The translations under genes were made by a program, and so were the position numbers. A stretch of 64,000 nucleotides of DNA, taken from positions 345,322 through 409,321 of the forward strand of contig NZ_JBGUAX010000006.1 in assembly GCF_041821065.1 (NCBI RefSeq), written 5' to 3'. Each line of letters opens with the position of its first letter. Positions within the stretch are counted from its first letter, which is position 1. The stretch is from Egicoccus sp. AB-alg2 (GTDB lineage: Bacteria; Actinomycetota; Nitriliruptoria; Nitriliruptorales; Nitriliruptoraceae). The notes below the pieces were generated by a model. The model was not told where the DNA came from. It saw only the letters and a program-made list of their open reading frames with translations, and ran no database searches. This document shows, one piece after another, positions 21,438 to 29,450 of the stretch.

Positions 21438-21545
21438 CGGTCGTCGGCCGCGAGGCTAGCGGCGCGCCGTTGCTCGCCCGTGTCGTGTCCCGTCACCCGG
21501 GCGGGGGCGGCGCCGACGCCGGTCGCGGTGCCGAGCCCCCGCTGG

Positions 21546-21551
21546 TAGTCT
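21546..21551 (+). promoter_or_regulatory. Candidate -10 (TAGTCT) for rpmB
   Basis: TAGTCT fits TANNNT and would start a transcript near 21558, giving an rpmB leader of about 140 bases that contains the hairpin at 21596-21614. Confidence 0.45.
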
Positions 21552-21595
21552 GGGGGCCTCGCGTCCGCCCCGTGCGGGCGTGCACACGACCTCGG

Positions 21596-21614
21596 ACCGC
21601 CCCGTGTGGGCGGT
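21596..21614 (+). promoter_or_regulatory. Hairpin in the rpmB 5' leader
   Basis: ACCGCCC-CGTGT-GGGCGGT is a perfect 7-bp stem with a 5-base loop followed by CTTCCCC. It lies between the proposed promoter and the rpmB start, so it could act as an autoregulatory or attenuation structure. No function is demonstrated by the sequence alone. Confidence 0.35.
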
Positions 21615-21699
21615 CTTCCCCGGTTCCCGGACTCCACCGATCGTGCGCCCCACCGCGGCGCCGTGTCCCGGGTCCGCGCATCACGAGAAGGACTTCATC

Positions 21700-21903
21700 A
21701 TGGCCTCCGTCTGCAGCTACTGCGGCAAGAAGCCCTGGTTCGGCAAGCAGGTCAGCCACTCGCACCGCCGCTCCAGCAAGCGGTGGAGCCCCAACATCCA
21801 GCGGGTGAAGGCCTTCGTGGACGGCCGGACCGTCAAGGTCGACGTCTGCACCGGCTGCCTGAAGGCCGGCAAGGTCACGCGCCCGCCGGTCAAGGCCAGC
21901 TGA
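21700..21903 (+). CDS. rpmB: 50S ribosomal protein L28
   Basis: The 67-aa product contains CSYCGKKPWFG, VSHSHRRSSKRWSPN and CTGCLKAGKV, the bL28 pattern with two zinc-binding Cys pairs (C5/C8 and C-x2-C near the end). The ATG is preceded by GAGAAGGA. L28 binds the large subunit near the exit site. It is divergent from the DAK2-recG operon. Confidence 0.97.
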   Translation: MASVCSYCGKKPWFGKQVSHSHRRSSKRWSPNIQRVKAFVDGRTVKVDVCTGCLKAGKVTRPPVKAS

Positions 21904-21910
21904 CACCCGC

Positions 21911-21929
21911 CGGGGCGTCCAGCGCCCCG
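21911..21929 (+). terminator. Hairpin after rpmB
   Basis: CGGGGCG-TCCAG-CGCCCCG is a perfect 7-bp GC-rich stem beginning seven bases after the rpmB stop. It lacks a U tract, as is common in high-GC actinobacteria. Confidence 0.5.
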
Positions 21930-21946
21930 CCGAATTCGGGAAGCGC

Positions 21947-21967
21947 CGCGTCGAGACGCTCGACGCG
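21947..21967. terminator. Second hairpin downstream of rpmB
   Basis: CGCGTCGAG-ACG-CTCGACGCG is a perfect 9-bp stem with a 3-base loop, 43 bases after rpmB. It could reinforce termination or act as a separate RNA or DNA element. Confidence 0.4.
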
Positions 21968-22025
21968 ACGCTTCGTCGTGCCCGGGATCCGGACGGTTCG
22001 CCCGCCTCGGGCAGCGGCCACCAGC

Positions 22026-22031
22026 TAGGGT
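22026..22031 (+). promoter_or_regulatory. Candidate -10 (TAGGGT) for the Lrp-domain gene
   Basis: CTAGGGTGCGG here is identical over 11 bases to the sequence before the SDR gene (28377-28387). The GTG start lies 29 bases downstream. Confidence 0.45.
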
Positions 22032-22060
22032 GCGGACGGCAACCGGCAGCGGAGTTCGGC

Positions 22061-22300
22061 GTGGTGGACGTCTCGGCCTACATCCTGATCCAGACCGAGC
22101 TCGGCAAGGCCGCGGCCGTGGCCCGCGCCGCCGCCGAACTACCCGGTGTCACCGAGGCCGCCGACGTCACCGGTCCCTACGACGTGATCGTCAAGGCGTC
22201 GGCCGGCAACGTCGACGAACTCGGGCGCATGGTCGTGTCGCGGATCCAGGCGATCGACGGCATCACCCGCACCCTCACCTGCCCCATCGTCAACCTCTGA
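22061..22300 (+). CDS. Stand-alone Lrp/AsnC ligand-binding (RAM) domain protein
   Basis: The 79-aa product is only the effector-sensing half of an Lrp/AsnC regulator: AYILIQTELGKAAAVARAAAELPGV followed by GPYDVIVKASAGNVDELGRMV. The helix-turn-helix is absent. Such proteins form ring oligomers that bind amino acids or partner with full-length Lrp regulators. Two adjacent GTG codons (22061, 22064) could start it, with GGAG about seven bases upstream. It is convergent with the ectoine operon, 43 bases away; a link to it is possible but not shown. Confidence 0.85.
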   Translation: MVDVSAYILIQTELGKAAAVARAAAELPGVTEAADVTGPYDVIVKASAGNVDELGRMVVSRIQAIDGITRTLTCPIVNL

Positions 22301-22343
22301 CGCCTTCGGCGACGGCCGGGCACGTACCTGCACCGGCCCCACC

Positions 22344-23255
22344 TCAGACGCGCGGGACGGGCTCCCACTGCGTGGCGGCGATGAACTCCGGGCGGCGCGT
22401 GGGGGCCGCGAAGGGCTCCTCGACCGCGTTCTCCACCGAGTTGTAGACCAGGAAGACGTTGCTGCGCGGGAACGGCGTCTGGTTCTCCGACGAGGCGTGC
22501 ATGATGTTGCAGTCGAAGAACACCACCGAACCGGCCTTGCCGGTCAGCTGCCGGATCTCCCGGCCCTGGCCGACGATCAGCTCGCGCAGGCTGTCGTGGT
22601 CGGGCGTACCGACCTCCTGCTTCTTCAGCGACGCCTTGTAGTGGTCGGCGGGGGTCTGCCCGACGGTGGTGACGAACGTCCGGTGCGAGCCCGGGACCAC
22701 CATCAGCGGACCGTTGTGCGGATAGTTGTCCGTCAGCGTGATCGACGCCGACAGGCAGCGCATGCGCGGCATGCCGTCCTCGGCGTGCCAGGTCTCGAAG
22801 TCGGAATGCCACCAGAAGCCCTTGCCGACGAAGCCGGGCTTGACGTTGATCCGGCTCTGGTGGATGTAGACGTCCGAGCCGAGCAACTGGCGGGCCACGT
22901 CGGCCACGCGCGGGTCGGCGGACAGCTTCGCGAACTGCGGGTCGCTCTTGTGGATCTCGAAGATCGAGCGCACCTCGTCCGACTCGAGCTCGGTGATGGT
23001 GCGCTCGTCGGCACGGACGGCGGGGTCCGCGGCCAGTTCGTCGAGGCGGGCGCGGATCCCGGCCACCTCGTCCGGCGAGAACACGTCGGGCAGCAGCAGG
23101 TAGCCGTCGCGCTCGAACGCCTCCAGCGCGTCCTGCCCGAGCGGGCCGTCGTCGACGCCGCCGCGGGTCGTCGGCTCCTGGCGCTCGAGCAGTTGTGGGG
23201 TGTCGCTCACGCGCGTCGGGTAGGGATCTCGCCGCATCGTGTCGGTACTAGCCAT
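22344..23255 (-). CDS. ectD: Ectoine hydroxylase
   Basis: EctD is an Fe(II)/2-oxoglutarate dioxygenase that converts ectoine to 5-hydroxyectoine. The 303-aa protein has the family signature around FWWHSDFETWHAEDGMPRMR, where HxD supplies two iron ligands, and the distal His in NIMHASSENQT. The ATG overlaps the ectC stop by eight bases, so translation is coupled. Its presence completes ectABCD and indicates protection against salt, heat or desiccation stress. Confidence 0.97.
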   Translation of the reverse strand: MASTDTMRRDPYPTRVSDTPQLLERQEPTTRGGVDDGPLGQDALEAFERDGYLLLPDVFSPDEVAGIRARLDELAADPAVRADERTITELESDEVRSIFEIHKSDPQFAKLSADPRVADVARQLLGSDVYIHQSRINVKPGFVGKGFWWHSDFETWHAEDGMPRMRCLSASITLTDNYPHNGPLMVVPGSHRTFVTTVGQTPADHYKASLKKQEVGTPDHDSLRELIVGQGREIRQLTGKAGSVVFFDCNIMHASSENQTPFPRSNVFLVYNSVENAVEEPFAAPTRRPEFIAATQWEPVPRV

Positions 23256-23691
23256 GCACGGCCTCCTTGGTGTCGTCGAGTTCGTCGGTGTGCGCGCTCG
23301 GCACCGGGTCCTGCGGCGGCGGATACGCACCGTCGGGACCGTGGACCTCGCGGCCGGTCAGGGCGGGCGTGAACACGCAGACCATGCGCAGGTCCGTGTC
23401 GGCACGCAAGGCGTGACGCTCGTGGCCGTCGAGGACGTACAGCGTCCCCGGCGCGACCGGGTGCTCCTCACCGGTCTCCAGGTTCGTGAGCAGGCCCGTG
23501 CCCTCGATGCAGTACACGGACTCCTGGTGGTGCCGGTAGTGCATCTGCGTGGTCGTGCCGGCGTGCAGCACGGTGTCGTTGAGCGAGTAGCCCAGCCCGT
23601 CCTGCGCGAGCAGGAACCGGCGGCTGGACCACGTCGGGGCGGCGACGTCGCGGTCGGTGCCGACCAGGTCGCCGAGCGTGCGGACGATCAT
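23248..23691 (-). CDS. ectC: L-ectoine synthase
   Basis: EctC cyclises N-gamma-acetyl-diaminobutyrate to ectoine. The 147-aa cupin shows MIVRTLGDLVGTDRDV at the start, TTTQMHYRHHQESVYCIEGTG for the metal-binding barrel, and GTLYVLDGHERHALRA. Length is slightly above the usual 130 because of an acidic C-terminal tail. It is 15 bases after ectB and overlaps ectD. Confidence 0.97.
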   Translation of the reverse strand: MIVRTLGDLVGTDRDVAAPTWSSRRFLLAQDGLGYSLNDTVLHAGTTTQMHYRHHQESVYCIEGTGLLTNLETGEEHPVAPGTLYVLDGHERHALRADTDLRMVCVFTPALTGREVHGPDGAYPPPQDPVPSAHTDELDDTKEAVHG

Positions 23692-23706
23692 GCGAATGCC
23701 TTTCGA

Positions 23707-24996
23707 TCAGACCGGCTGGGTCGCGGCGACGGCCGCCGGCGCGGTGGCGGGCACGGCGTCGACGACCGCCCGGACCAGCAGCTCCAGCCCCTCGTCGAGT
23801 TCCTCGTCGGAGATGGTGAGTGCGGGCAGCAGCTTGACGACCTCGTCGCGTGGCCCGGAGGTCTCCACGATCAGGCCCAGCTCGAACGCCGCCGCGCAGA
23901 TCCGCTCGGCGTGGCCCTCGGCGCAGGCCAGCCCCTGCACCATGCCGCGCCCGCGTCGCTCGGCCTCCAGCACCGGGTGGGCCGCGGCGAGCCGATCGAG
24001 GGTCTGTGCCATCAGCTCCGCCTTGCGCTCGACCTCGTGCGTGAGTGCGTCGTCCTCCCAGTGGCCGAGCGCCTCGGTCGCGGTGACGAAGGCGGGGTTG
24101 TGGCCGCGGAAGGTGCCGTTGTGCTCGCCCGGGTCCCAGACGTCGAGGTCGCCGCGGAAGAGCGTGAGCGCCAGCGGCAGCCCGAAGCCCGACAACGACT
24201 TCGACAGGGTCACGATGTCGGGCTGGATCCCGGCCGGTTCGAAGCTGAAGAACGTGCCGGTGCGGCCACAGCCGGCCTGGATGTCGTCGACGATCAGCAG
24301 CACGTCGTGGCGGCGGCAGACCGCCTCCAGGTCACGCAGCCACCGCATCGAGGCGGTGTTCAGGCCACCCTCGGCCTGAACCGTCTCCACGATCACGGCC
24401 GCGGGCAGGTCGAGGCCGCTGCCGGCGTCCTGGAGCAGTGCCTCGAGGTAGCCGACGGTGTCGACCTCGGGTCCGAAGTAGTCGTCGTAGGGCAGGTTGG
24501 TCCCGGCGCCGAGCATGATGCCCGCCCCGCCGCGCTTGCCGGCGTTGCCGGACACCGCCAGCGACCCGACGGTCATCCCGTGGAAGGCGTTGGTGAACCC
24601 GATGACGCGCTCACGGCCGGTCACCTTGCGGGCCAGCTTCATCGCCGCCTCGACGGCGTTGGTGCCGGTCGGCCCCGGGAACTGGACCTTCCAGTCCCCC
24701 ATGCCGCGCGGCTGCAGGATCACGTCGTGGAACCGCTGCAGGAACCGCTCCTTGGCGACGGTGTAGGTGTCCAGGCTGTGGACGACGTGGTCGCCGAGGA
24801 GGTAGTCGACCACCGCCTGCCGCATCCCCGGGTCGTTGTGCCCGTAGTTGAGGGCACCGGCACCGGCGAAGAAGTCGAGGTAGCGCCGGCCGTCGGTGTC
24901 CCACAGCTGCGAGCCGCGGGCCCGCTCGAAGGTGGCGGGCCAGGAACGGCAGTAGGACCGGACCTGGGATTCGTACTGGTCGATGGTCGCGTTCAC
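23707..24996 (-). CDS. ectB: Diaminobutyrate-2-oxoglutarate transaminase
   Basis: EctB makes L-2,4-diaminobutyrate from aspartate semialdehyde with glutamate as amino donor. The 429-aa class-III aminotransferase has FFAGAGALNYGHNDP, the PLP-Asp region LLIVDDIQAGCGRTGTFFSFE and the PLP lysine in TLSKSLSGFGLPLAL. It is separated from ectA by 150 bases, an unusually long gap within an ect operon. Confidence 0.97.
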   Translation of the reverse strand: MNATIDQYESQVRSYCRSWPATFERARGSQLWDTDGRRYLDFFAGAGALNYGHNDPGMRQAVVDYLLGDHVVHSLDTYTVAKERFLQRFHDVILQPRGMGDWKVQFPGPTGTNAVEAAMKLARKVTGRERVIGFTNAFHGMTVGSLAVSGNAGKRGGAGIMLGAGTNLPYDDYFGPEVDTVGYLEALLQDAGSGLDLPAAVIVETVQAEGGLNTASMRWLRDLEAVCRRHDVLLIVDDIQAGCGRTGTFFSFEPAGIQPDIVTLSKSLSGFGLPLALTLFRGDLDVWDPGEHNGTFRGHNPAFVTATEALGHWEDDALTHEVERKAELMAQTLDRLAAAHPVLEAERRGRGMVQGLACAEGHAERICAAAFELGLIVETSGPRDEVVKLLPALTISDEELDEGLELLVRAVVDAVPATAPAAVAATQPV

Positions 24997-25083
24997 GGTG
25001 CTCCTTGTTGCGGGGGGCTTCTCGGTGGGGCGGCGGTCCCGTAGGGGGACGGCGCGTGTCGGTCGTGGGTCTTCGTCGTCAGG

Positions 25084-25130
25084 CCGCCGGTCCGGGTTGC
25101 GGCAGCGCGCGGCGGCCCGTTCACCGGCGG
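25084..25130 (-). promoter_or_regulatory. Stem-loop in the ectA-ectB gap
   Basis: CCGCCGGT (25084-25091) and ACCGGCGG (25123-25130) pair perfectly around a 31-base loop. It starts 17 bases after the ectA stop on the minus strand and could cause partial termination or mark an mRNA processing site. Confidence 0.35.
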
Positions 25131-25146
25131 CTGGGGGCGGCCGGCG

Positions 25147-25692
25147 TCAGCGAGGTGGCAGCGGCCCGATGCGCAGCTCGAGCTCTGGCTGGTGCACGCC
25201 CGCCTCGACGGGGAACACCTCGGCGGCGAAGCGCTCGGACTGCCGGCACCCGACGCCGAGGTCGTCGGCCAGACCCTGGAACAGCGCCAGCGACGCGGCG
25301 TTGTCCGGGGTCACGGTGGCCGTCAGCCAGCGCGCGTCCCGGTTGCCGGGCCGGGCCAGGAAGGCCGACAGCAGTCGGCGGCCGAGCCCGCGTCCGCGCT
25401 GGGCATCGGCGACGGCGACCTGCCAGACGAAGGCGGACGTCGGGTCGGTCGGGGGCCGGTAGCCACCGACGAAGCCGACGATCCCGTCGGCGTCGCGGCC
25501 ACGCGCGCCGGCGTCGCCGTCGGCGGTCACGGCGTCGGTGCCGGCCACCACGGAGGTCGCGGCGAAGTCCGTGCACCACAGCAGGTAGGCGTAGGGCGAG
25601 TTCAGGTCGAGCGCGCCGCTGTCACGTGCCAATCGCCACAGGTCCGCAGCATCGGTGGCTGCGGGCGCGCGGAACGTCACGACGTCGGGCAT
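25147..25692 (-). CDS. ectA: L-2,4-diaminobutyrate acetyltransferase
   Basis: EctA acetylates diaminobutyrate using acetyl-CoA. The 181-aa GNAT has the EctA start (FRAPAATDAADLWRLARDSGALDLNSPYAYLLWCTDF) and the acetyl-CoA loop QRGRGLGRRLLSAFL. A short Gly/Asp-rich insertion near residue 60 is unusual. The ATG has only a weak Shine-Dalgarno. It is first in the ectABCD order. No EctR-type MarR regulator or ask_ect aspartokinase is adjacent. Confidence 0.96.
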   Translation of the reverse strand: MPDVVTFRAPAATDAADLWRLARDSGALDLNSPYAYLLWCTDFAATSVVAGTDAVTADGDAGARGRDADGIVGFVGGYRPPTDPTSAFVWQVAVADAQRGRGLGRRLLSAFLARPGNRDARWLTATVTPDNAASLALFQGLADDLGVGCRQSERFAAEVFPVEAGVHQPELELRIGPLPPR

Positions 25693-25990
25693 GGAAGGCG
25701 CCGGGGCGACCGGACCGACGCCGGTGGCGTCGGATCAGCACGGCCGGGGTGCGCGGGACGACCCCGCCAGCGGCGAACTCACCTCCCTGAGGTCCTGGAC
25801 AGACGCCGACGCGACGGGCGCGCGTTCGCCGCCGCCGTCGTCGACGTCCCCACCGTAGGTGGGCCCCCCCGGGGTGCCGCAACCTCGGACGGGCGGTCGA
25901 TCGTGGGGAACGTCCGGTTGCGAACGGGCCCGGGCACGTCTATCCGCGTGCGCGCGCGAAGGCGAGGACGCGGATCGCCGACGCGGACCG
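25693..25990 (-). promoter_or_regulatory. Upstream region of the ect operon
   Basis: This 298-base gap between the ddl end and ectA must hold the ect promoter. A candidate is TTGCGG (25880 area) and TACGGT (25854 area) with about 19 bases between, on the minus strand. A small stem ACCTC-AGG-GAGGT lies at 25781-25793. No gene is visible and no known riboswitch is recognised. The promoter call is weak. Confidence 0.3.
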
Positions 25991-27058
25991 TCAACGCTCC
26001 AGGGCGAGATCCAGCAGGCGGTCGACCAGCTGCGGGTAGGCGAGCCCCTCGGCGTCCCACAGGCGCGGGAACATCGAGTTGGGTGTGAAGCCGGGGATGG
26101 TGTTGATCTCGTTGACCAGGAGCCGACCGTCGGCGGTCAGGAAGAAGTCGACGCGGGCCATGCCGCGACAGCCGATCGCCCGGTAGGCCTCACGGGCCAG
26201 GTGGTCGATGCGGACGGCGACCTCATCCGGGACGTCGGCTGGGACGACCAGTTCCGACTCGTCGAGGTACTTGGCCTCGAAGTCGTAGAACTCGTGCGAC
26301 GGGCGGATCTCGCCGGGCGGGGTGACCTCGAGCGCCTCGTTGCCGAGCACGCCGACCTCGAGCTCGCGCGGCGCGGCGAAGCCCTGCTCGACGATCGCGA
26401 CGTCGTCGTAGCGGTAGGCCTCGACCAGGGCGGCCTCCAGATGGTCACGGCCGCTCACCCGCCCGATGCCGATCGACGACCCCTGCCGGGCCGGCTTCAC
26501 GAACCACGGGTAGGGCAGCCGATCCTCGAGCCCGGCCGCGACGGCGTCCGCGTCCGCGTCCCAGCGCCGCCGGTGCACGGTCGCGTACGGCCCCTGCGGC
26601 AGCCCGCGCGCGGCGAACGCCGCCTTCATGGCGCCCTTGTCGATGCCGATCGACGACGCCGTGACGTCGGCGCCGACGTAGGGCACCCCGACGGTCGCCA
26701 GCATCCCCTGCACGGTGCCGTCCTCGCCCCACGGACCGTGGAGCACGGGGAAGGCCACGTCGACGCCACCGAGCACCCGGGCGGACTCGCCGTCCTCCTC
26801 GACCTGCACGAGTCGGGCGCCGTCCTTGCTGCCCACCAGCGCGACGGTGGGGCCGGCGTCGGCGACCTCGGGCAGCGGCCGGCCCGCGGCGGTGCGGATG
26901 TCGCCGTCGGTGAGGGTCCAGCGGCCCTCGCGGGTGATCCCGACCGGGACGACCTCGTAGCGCGAGCGGTCGATGGCGGCCAGCACCGAGCGCGCCGACA
27001 GGCACGACACCTCGTGCTCGGACGAACGGCCTCCGTACAGCAGCAGGACTCGCTTCAC
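25991..27058 (-). CDS. ddl: D-alanine--D-alanine ligase
   Basis: Ddl makes the D-Ala-D-Ala dipeptide for peptidoglycan. The 355-aa ATP-grasp protein starts KRVLLLYGGRSSEHEVSCLSA and has VLHGPWGEDGTVQGM, the ATP-binding PWFVKPARQGSSIGI segment and the metal-binding MARVDFFLTADGRLLVNEINTIPGFT. GTG follows GAGGAG. It lies 21 bases after the trans-sulfuration enzyme gene and probably shares its transcript. Confidence 0.97.
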   Translation of the reverse strand: MKRVLLLYGGRSSEHEVSCLSARSVLAAIDRSRYEVVPVGITREGRWTLTDGDIRTAAGRPLPEVADAGPTVALVGSKDGARLVQVEEDGESARVLGGVDVAFPVLHGPWGEDGTVQGMLATVGVPYVGADVTASSIGIDKGAMKAAFAARGLPQGPYATVHRRRWDADADAVAAGLEDRLPYPWFVKPARQGSSIGIGRVSGRDHLEAALVEAYRYDDVAIVEQGFAAPRELEVGVLGNEALEVTPPGEIRPSHEFYDFEAKYLDESELVVPADVPDEVAVRIDHLAREAYRAIGCRGMARVDFFLTADGRLLVNEINTIPGFTPNSMFPRLWDAEGLAYPQLVDRLLDLALER

Positions 27059-27079
27059 CGGTGCGCTCCTCGGGTGCCT

Positions 27080-28288
27080 TCAGCGGGGGTGGTCGGCGGC
27101 CGCCAGGGCCTGACGGACGTCGTCGAGCAGGTCGTGCTCGTCCTCGATGCCCACGGCCAGACGGATCGTGCCCGGCCCGAGCCCGGCCGCCGCCAGGGCG
27201 CCGTCGTCGAGCTGGCGGTGGCTGGTCGAGGCCGGATGCAGTACCAACGAATGCGTGCCGCCCAACGACGCCGCGCGGGCGAAGACCGTGCAGGAATCGG
27301 CGAACGCCTCGGCCGCCGCACGATCCGGCAGGTCGAACGACAGCACGCCGCCGAACCCGCGTCCACCGAACTGCTCACGTGCGAGCCGGTGCTGGGGGTG
27401 GTCCTCCAGCCCGGGGTAGCGCACGCGCGCCACCCGGCCGGACGCCGCGAGCGCCCGAGCGAGGGCCAGCGCGTTGGCGCCCGACGCGCGCATCCGCAGC
27501 GGCAGCGTCTGCAGTCCCCGCACGACCAGCCAGGCCTCGAAGGGACCCAGGGAACCGCCGAGCTCGAACGCGTGCTCGCGGACGGCGGTCACCACCTCGT
27601 CGTCCCCGGCCACGACCCCGGCAACGACGTCGCCGTGACCTGCCAGGTACTTGGTCGCCGACTCGACGACGGCCGTGGCGCCGAGCGCGTAGGGCCGACA
27701 CAGGTACGGCGACGCGAAGGTGTTGTCGACGACCAGCGCGACGCCGCGCGCCCGGCACACCTGTGCCATCCCGGCGAGGTCGGCGACCGCCGTCGACGGG
27801 TTGGCGATGGTCTCCACGTGGACGACCGTGTGCTCGTCGGTCAGCGCGGCGGCGAGGGAGTCCGGCGTCAGCAGGTCGGCGTGGTCGACCTGCCAGCCGG
27901 CCTCGTCGCGCAGGCGGCGCAGCAACGCCCAGGTCCCGCCGTACAACCGTGACGTCGCCAGCACCCGACCCTTGCCCCGCAGCACCGACAGCAGACCGTG
28001 GATCGCGGCCGTACCGGAGGCCAGCGACCAGGCCGCGGGGGCCTCGTGGAGCGACGCGACCACGTTGTGCAACGTGGTGGCCGTCGGATTGTCGTAGCGG
28101 CCGTACACGTAGCCGGGGGCCGCGTCCTCCAGCAGGGCACCGACCTCGGACGAACGCGGCGTGGACCAGGTCGCCGACGGCCAGATCGCCGGGCCGACCG
28201 GCGTCTGGGCGACGTCCGGGACGATCGCCGCCCCCTGCACCGCCCGGGTGGCGAACCCACCTCGCGGGCGTGGCAGCGTCGGTTCCAC
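27080..28288 (-). CDS. Trans-sulfuration-family PLP enzyme (cystathionine gamma-synthase / gamma-lyase type)
   Basis: The 402-aa Cys/Met-metabolism PLP enzyme has GYVYGRYDNPTATTLHNVVASLHEA, the Asp-containing ALVVDNTFASPYLCRPYALGA and the PLP lysine in VESATKYLAGHGDVVAG. The family covers cystathionine gamma-synthase, cystathionine and methionine gamma-lyases and O-acetylhomoserine sulfhydrylase; sequence alone does not choose. The GTG at 28288 is preceded by GGAAG. It is upstream of ddl and divergent from the SDR gene. Confidence 0.88.
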   Translation of the reverse strand: MEPTLPRPRGGFATRAVQGAAIVPDVAQTPVGPAIWPSATWSTPRSSEVGALLEDAAPGYVYGRYDNPTATTLHNVVASLHEAPAAWSLASGTAAIHGLLSVLRGKGRVLATSRLYGGTWALLRRLRDEAGWQVDHADLLTPDSLAAALTDEHTVVHVETIANPSTAVADLAGMAQVCRARGVALVVDNTFASPYLCRPYALGATAVVESATKYLAGHGDVVAGVVAGDDEVVTAVREHAFELGGSLGPFEAWLVVRGLQTLPLRMRASGANALALARALAASGRVARVRYPGLEDHPQHRLAREQFGGRGFGGVLSFDLPDRAAAEAFADSCTVFARAASLGGTHSLVLHPASTSHRQLDDGALAAAGLGPGTIRLAVGIEDEHDLLDDVRQALAAADHPR

Positions 28289-28326
28289 GGCGGCTTCCGA
28301 GACGTCGAGCAGGGGTGGTCGCCGGC

Positions 28327-28332
28327 AGCCTA
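28327..28332 (-). promoter_or_regulatory. Candidate -10 (TAGGCT) for the trans-sulfuration gene
   Basis: TAGGCT lies 38 bases upstream of the GTG at 28288, and the same hexamer precedes serB and dapD. It is back-to-back with the SDR promoter at 28378. Confidence 0.4.
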
Positions 28333-28377
28333 GCGAGGGGGTCCCGGAACGGTTCGTAGGCATCCGTCCCACGTGGC

Positions 28378-28383
28378 TAGGGT
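28378..28383 (+). promoter_or_regulatory. Candidate -10 (TAGGGT) for the SDR gene
   Basis: CTAGGGTGCGG repeats the 11-base sequence found before the Lrp-domain gene. The start codon is 60 bases downstream. Confidence 0.45.
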
Positions 28384-28443
28384 GCGGCCGCAACCCCGGA
28401 CCCGCGGTGTCGGACCGCGGTTCGCGAGCGAGGAGGCAGCCGC

Positions 28444-29361
28444 GTGGCCCAGATCGACTTCGACGGACGTGTCGCCATCGTCACCGGCGCCGGCGGCGGC
28501 CTGGGCCGCAGCCATGCGCTGCTGCTGGCCAGTCGCGGCGCCAAGGTCGTCGTCAACGACCTCGGCGGCAACCGAGCCGGTGAGGGCGGCGGCTCGGAGA
28601 TGGCCGACGACGTCGTGTCAGAGATCCGTGACGCGGGGGGCGAAGCGGTCGCCAACTACGACGGCGTGCACACCTGGGAGGGTGGCCAGGCGATCGTGCA
28701 GACCGCGATCGACGCGTTCGGGCGGGTCGACGTCGTCGTGAACAACGCCGGCATCCTGCGTGACGTGTCGTTCGCCAAGCTCGAGGAGTCCCAGCTCGAC
28801 CTCGTCCTCAAGGTGCATCTCTACGGTGGCTTCCACGTCGCCCGGGCCGCCTGGCCGCACCTGCGCGAGCAGGGCTACGGCCGCATCGTCAACACCACCT
28901 CGGGCTCGGGCCTCTACGGCAACTTCGGGCAGTCGAACTACTCGGCCGCGAAGCTCGGCCTGGTCGGACTCACCCGCACGCTGGCCATCGAGGGTGCCAA
29001 GTACGGCATCACCTCCAACGTGATCGCGCCGGTCGCGGCCTCCCGGATGACCGAGGACATCATGCCGCCACAGCTGCTCGAGCGGCTCGAGCCCGACTAC
29101 GTCTCACCGCTGGTCGCCTACCTCGCCTCGGAGGCGTGCACGGACACCGGACGGATCTACTCGGTCGGCGGCGGCTACATGGCGCGGGTGGCCATCCTCG
29201 AGGGCGAGGGCGCCACCTTCGACGGGGTGCCGACGCCGGAGGACGTCGCCGACTCCTGGGACCGGATCCAGCAGGTCGGCCCGGGCTCGGCCGAGTTCAC
29301 GCAGGGCGTGATGGAGCAGACCGGCAAGATCGTCCAGGCGCTCGGCATCGCGTTCGACTGA
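28444..29361 (+). CDS. Short-chain dehydrogenase, 3-hydroxyacyl-CoA type
   Basis: The 305-aa SDR has the NAD(P) motif VTGAGGGLGRSHAL, NNAG, and the catalytic Ser-Tyr-Lys as NTTSGSGLYGNFGQSNYSAAKLGLVG. The sequence and the extra C-terminal 60 residues resemble the dehydrogenase unit of multifunctional beta-oxidation enzymes, so a 3-hydroxyacyl-CoA or similar lipid substrate is likely. The hydratase and sterol-carrier domains of the fused enzymes are missing. GTG is preceded by GAGGAGG. Confidence 0.9.
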   Translation: MAQIDFDGRVAIVTGAGGGLGRSHALLLASRGAKVVVNDLGGNRAGEGGGSEMADDVVSEIRDAGGEAVANYDGVHTWEGGQAIVQTAIDAFGRVDVVVNNAGILRDVSFAKLEESQLDLVLKVHLYGGFHVARAAWPHLREQGYGRIVNTTSGSGLYGNFGQSNYSAAKLGLVGLTRTLAIEGAKYGITSNVIAPVAASRMTEDIMPPQLLERLEPDYVSPLVAYLASEACTDTGRIYSVGGGYMARVAILEGEGATFDGVPTPEDVADSWDRIQQVGPGSAEFTQGVMEQTGKIVQALGIAFD

Positions 29362-29450
29362 CGCGAGCTTCGCGGCCCGGGATGCCACAGCCGGCCGTTC
29401 GACGGTGGCGGCGCGACGCGCGCCGCCGCTACCGATGGTGACACGCGACA

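Noticed and set aside
25747..25795. A 15-codon frame upstream of ectA starting at a GTG beside GGGAGG
   Set aside because: The ribosome site abuts the start codon with no spacing and the peptide has no codon pattern linked to ectoine or aspartate metabolism.
28289..28443. SAM riboswitch ahead of the trans-sulfuration enzyme
   Set aside because: A -10 element lies only 38 bases from the start, leaving no room for a riboswitch, and no SAM-binding motif is seen.
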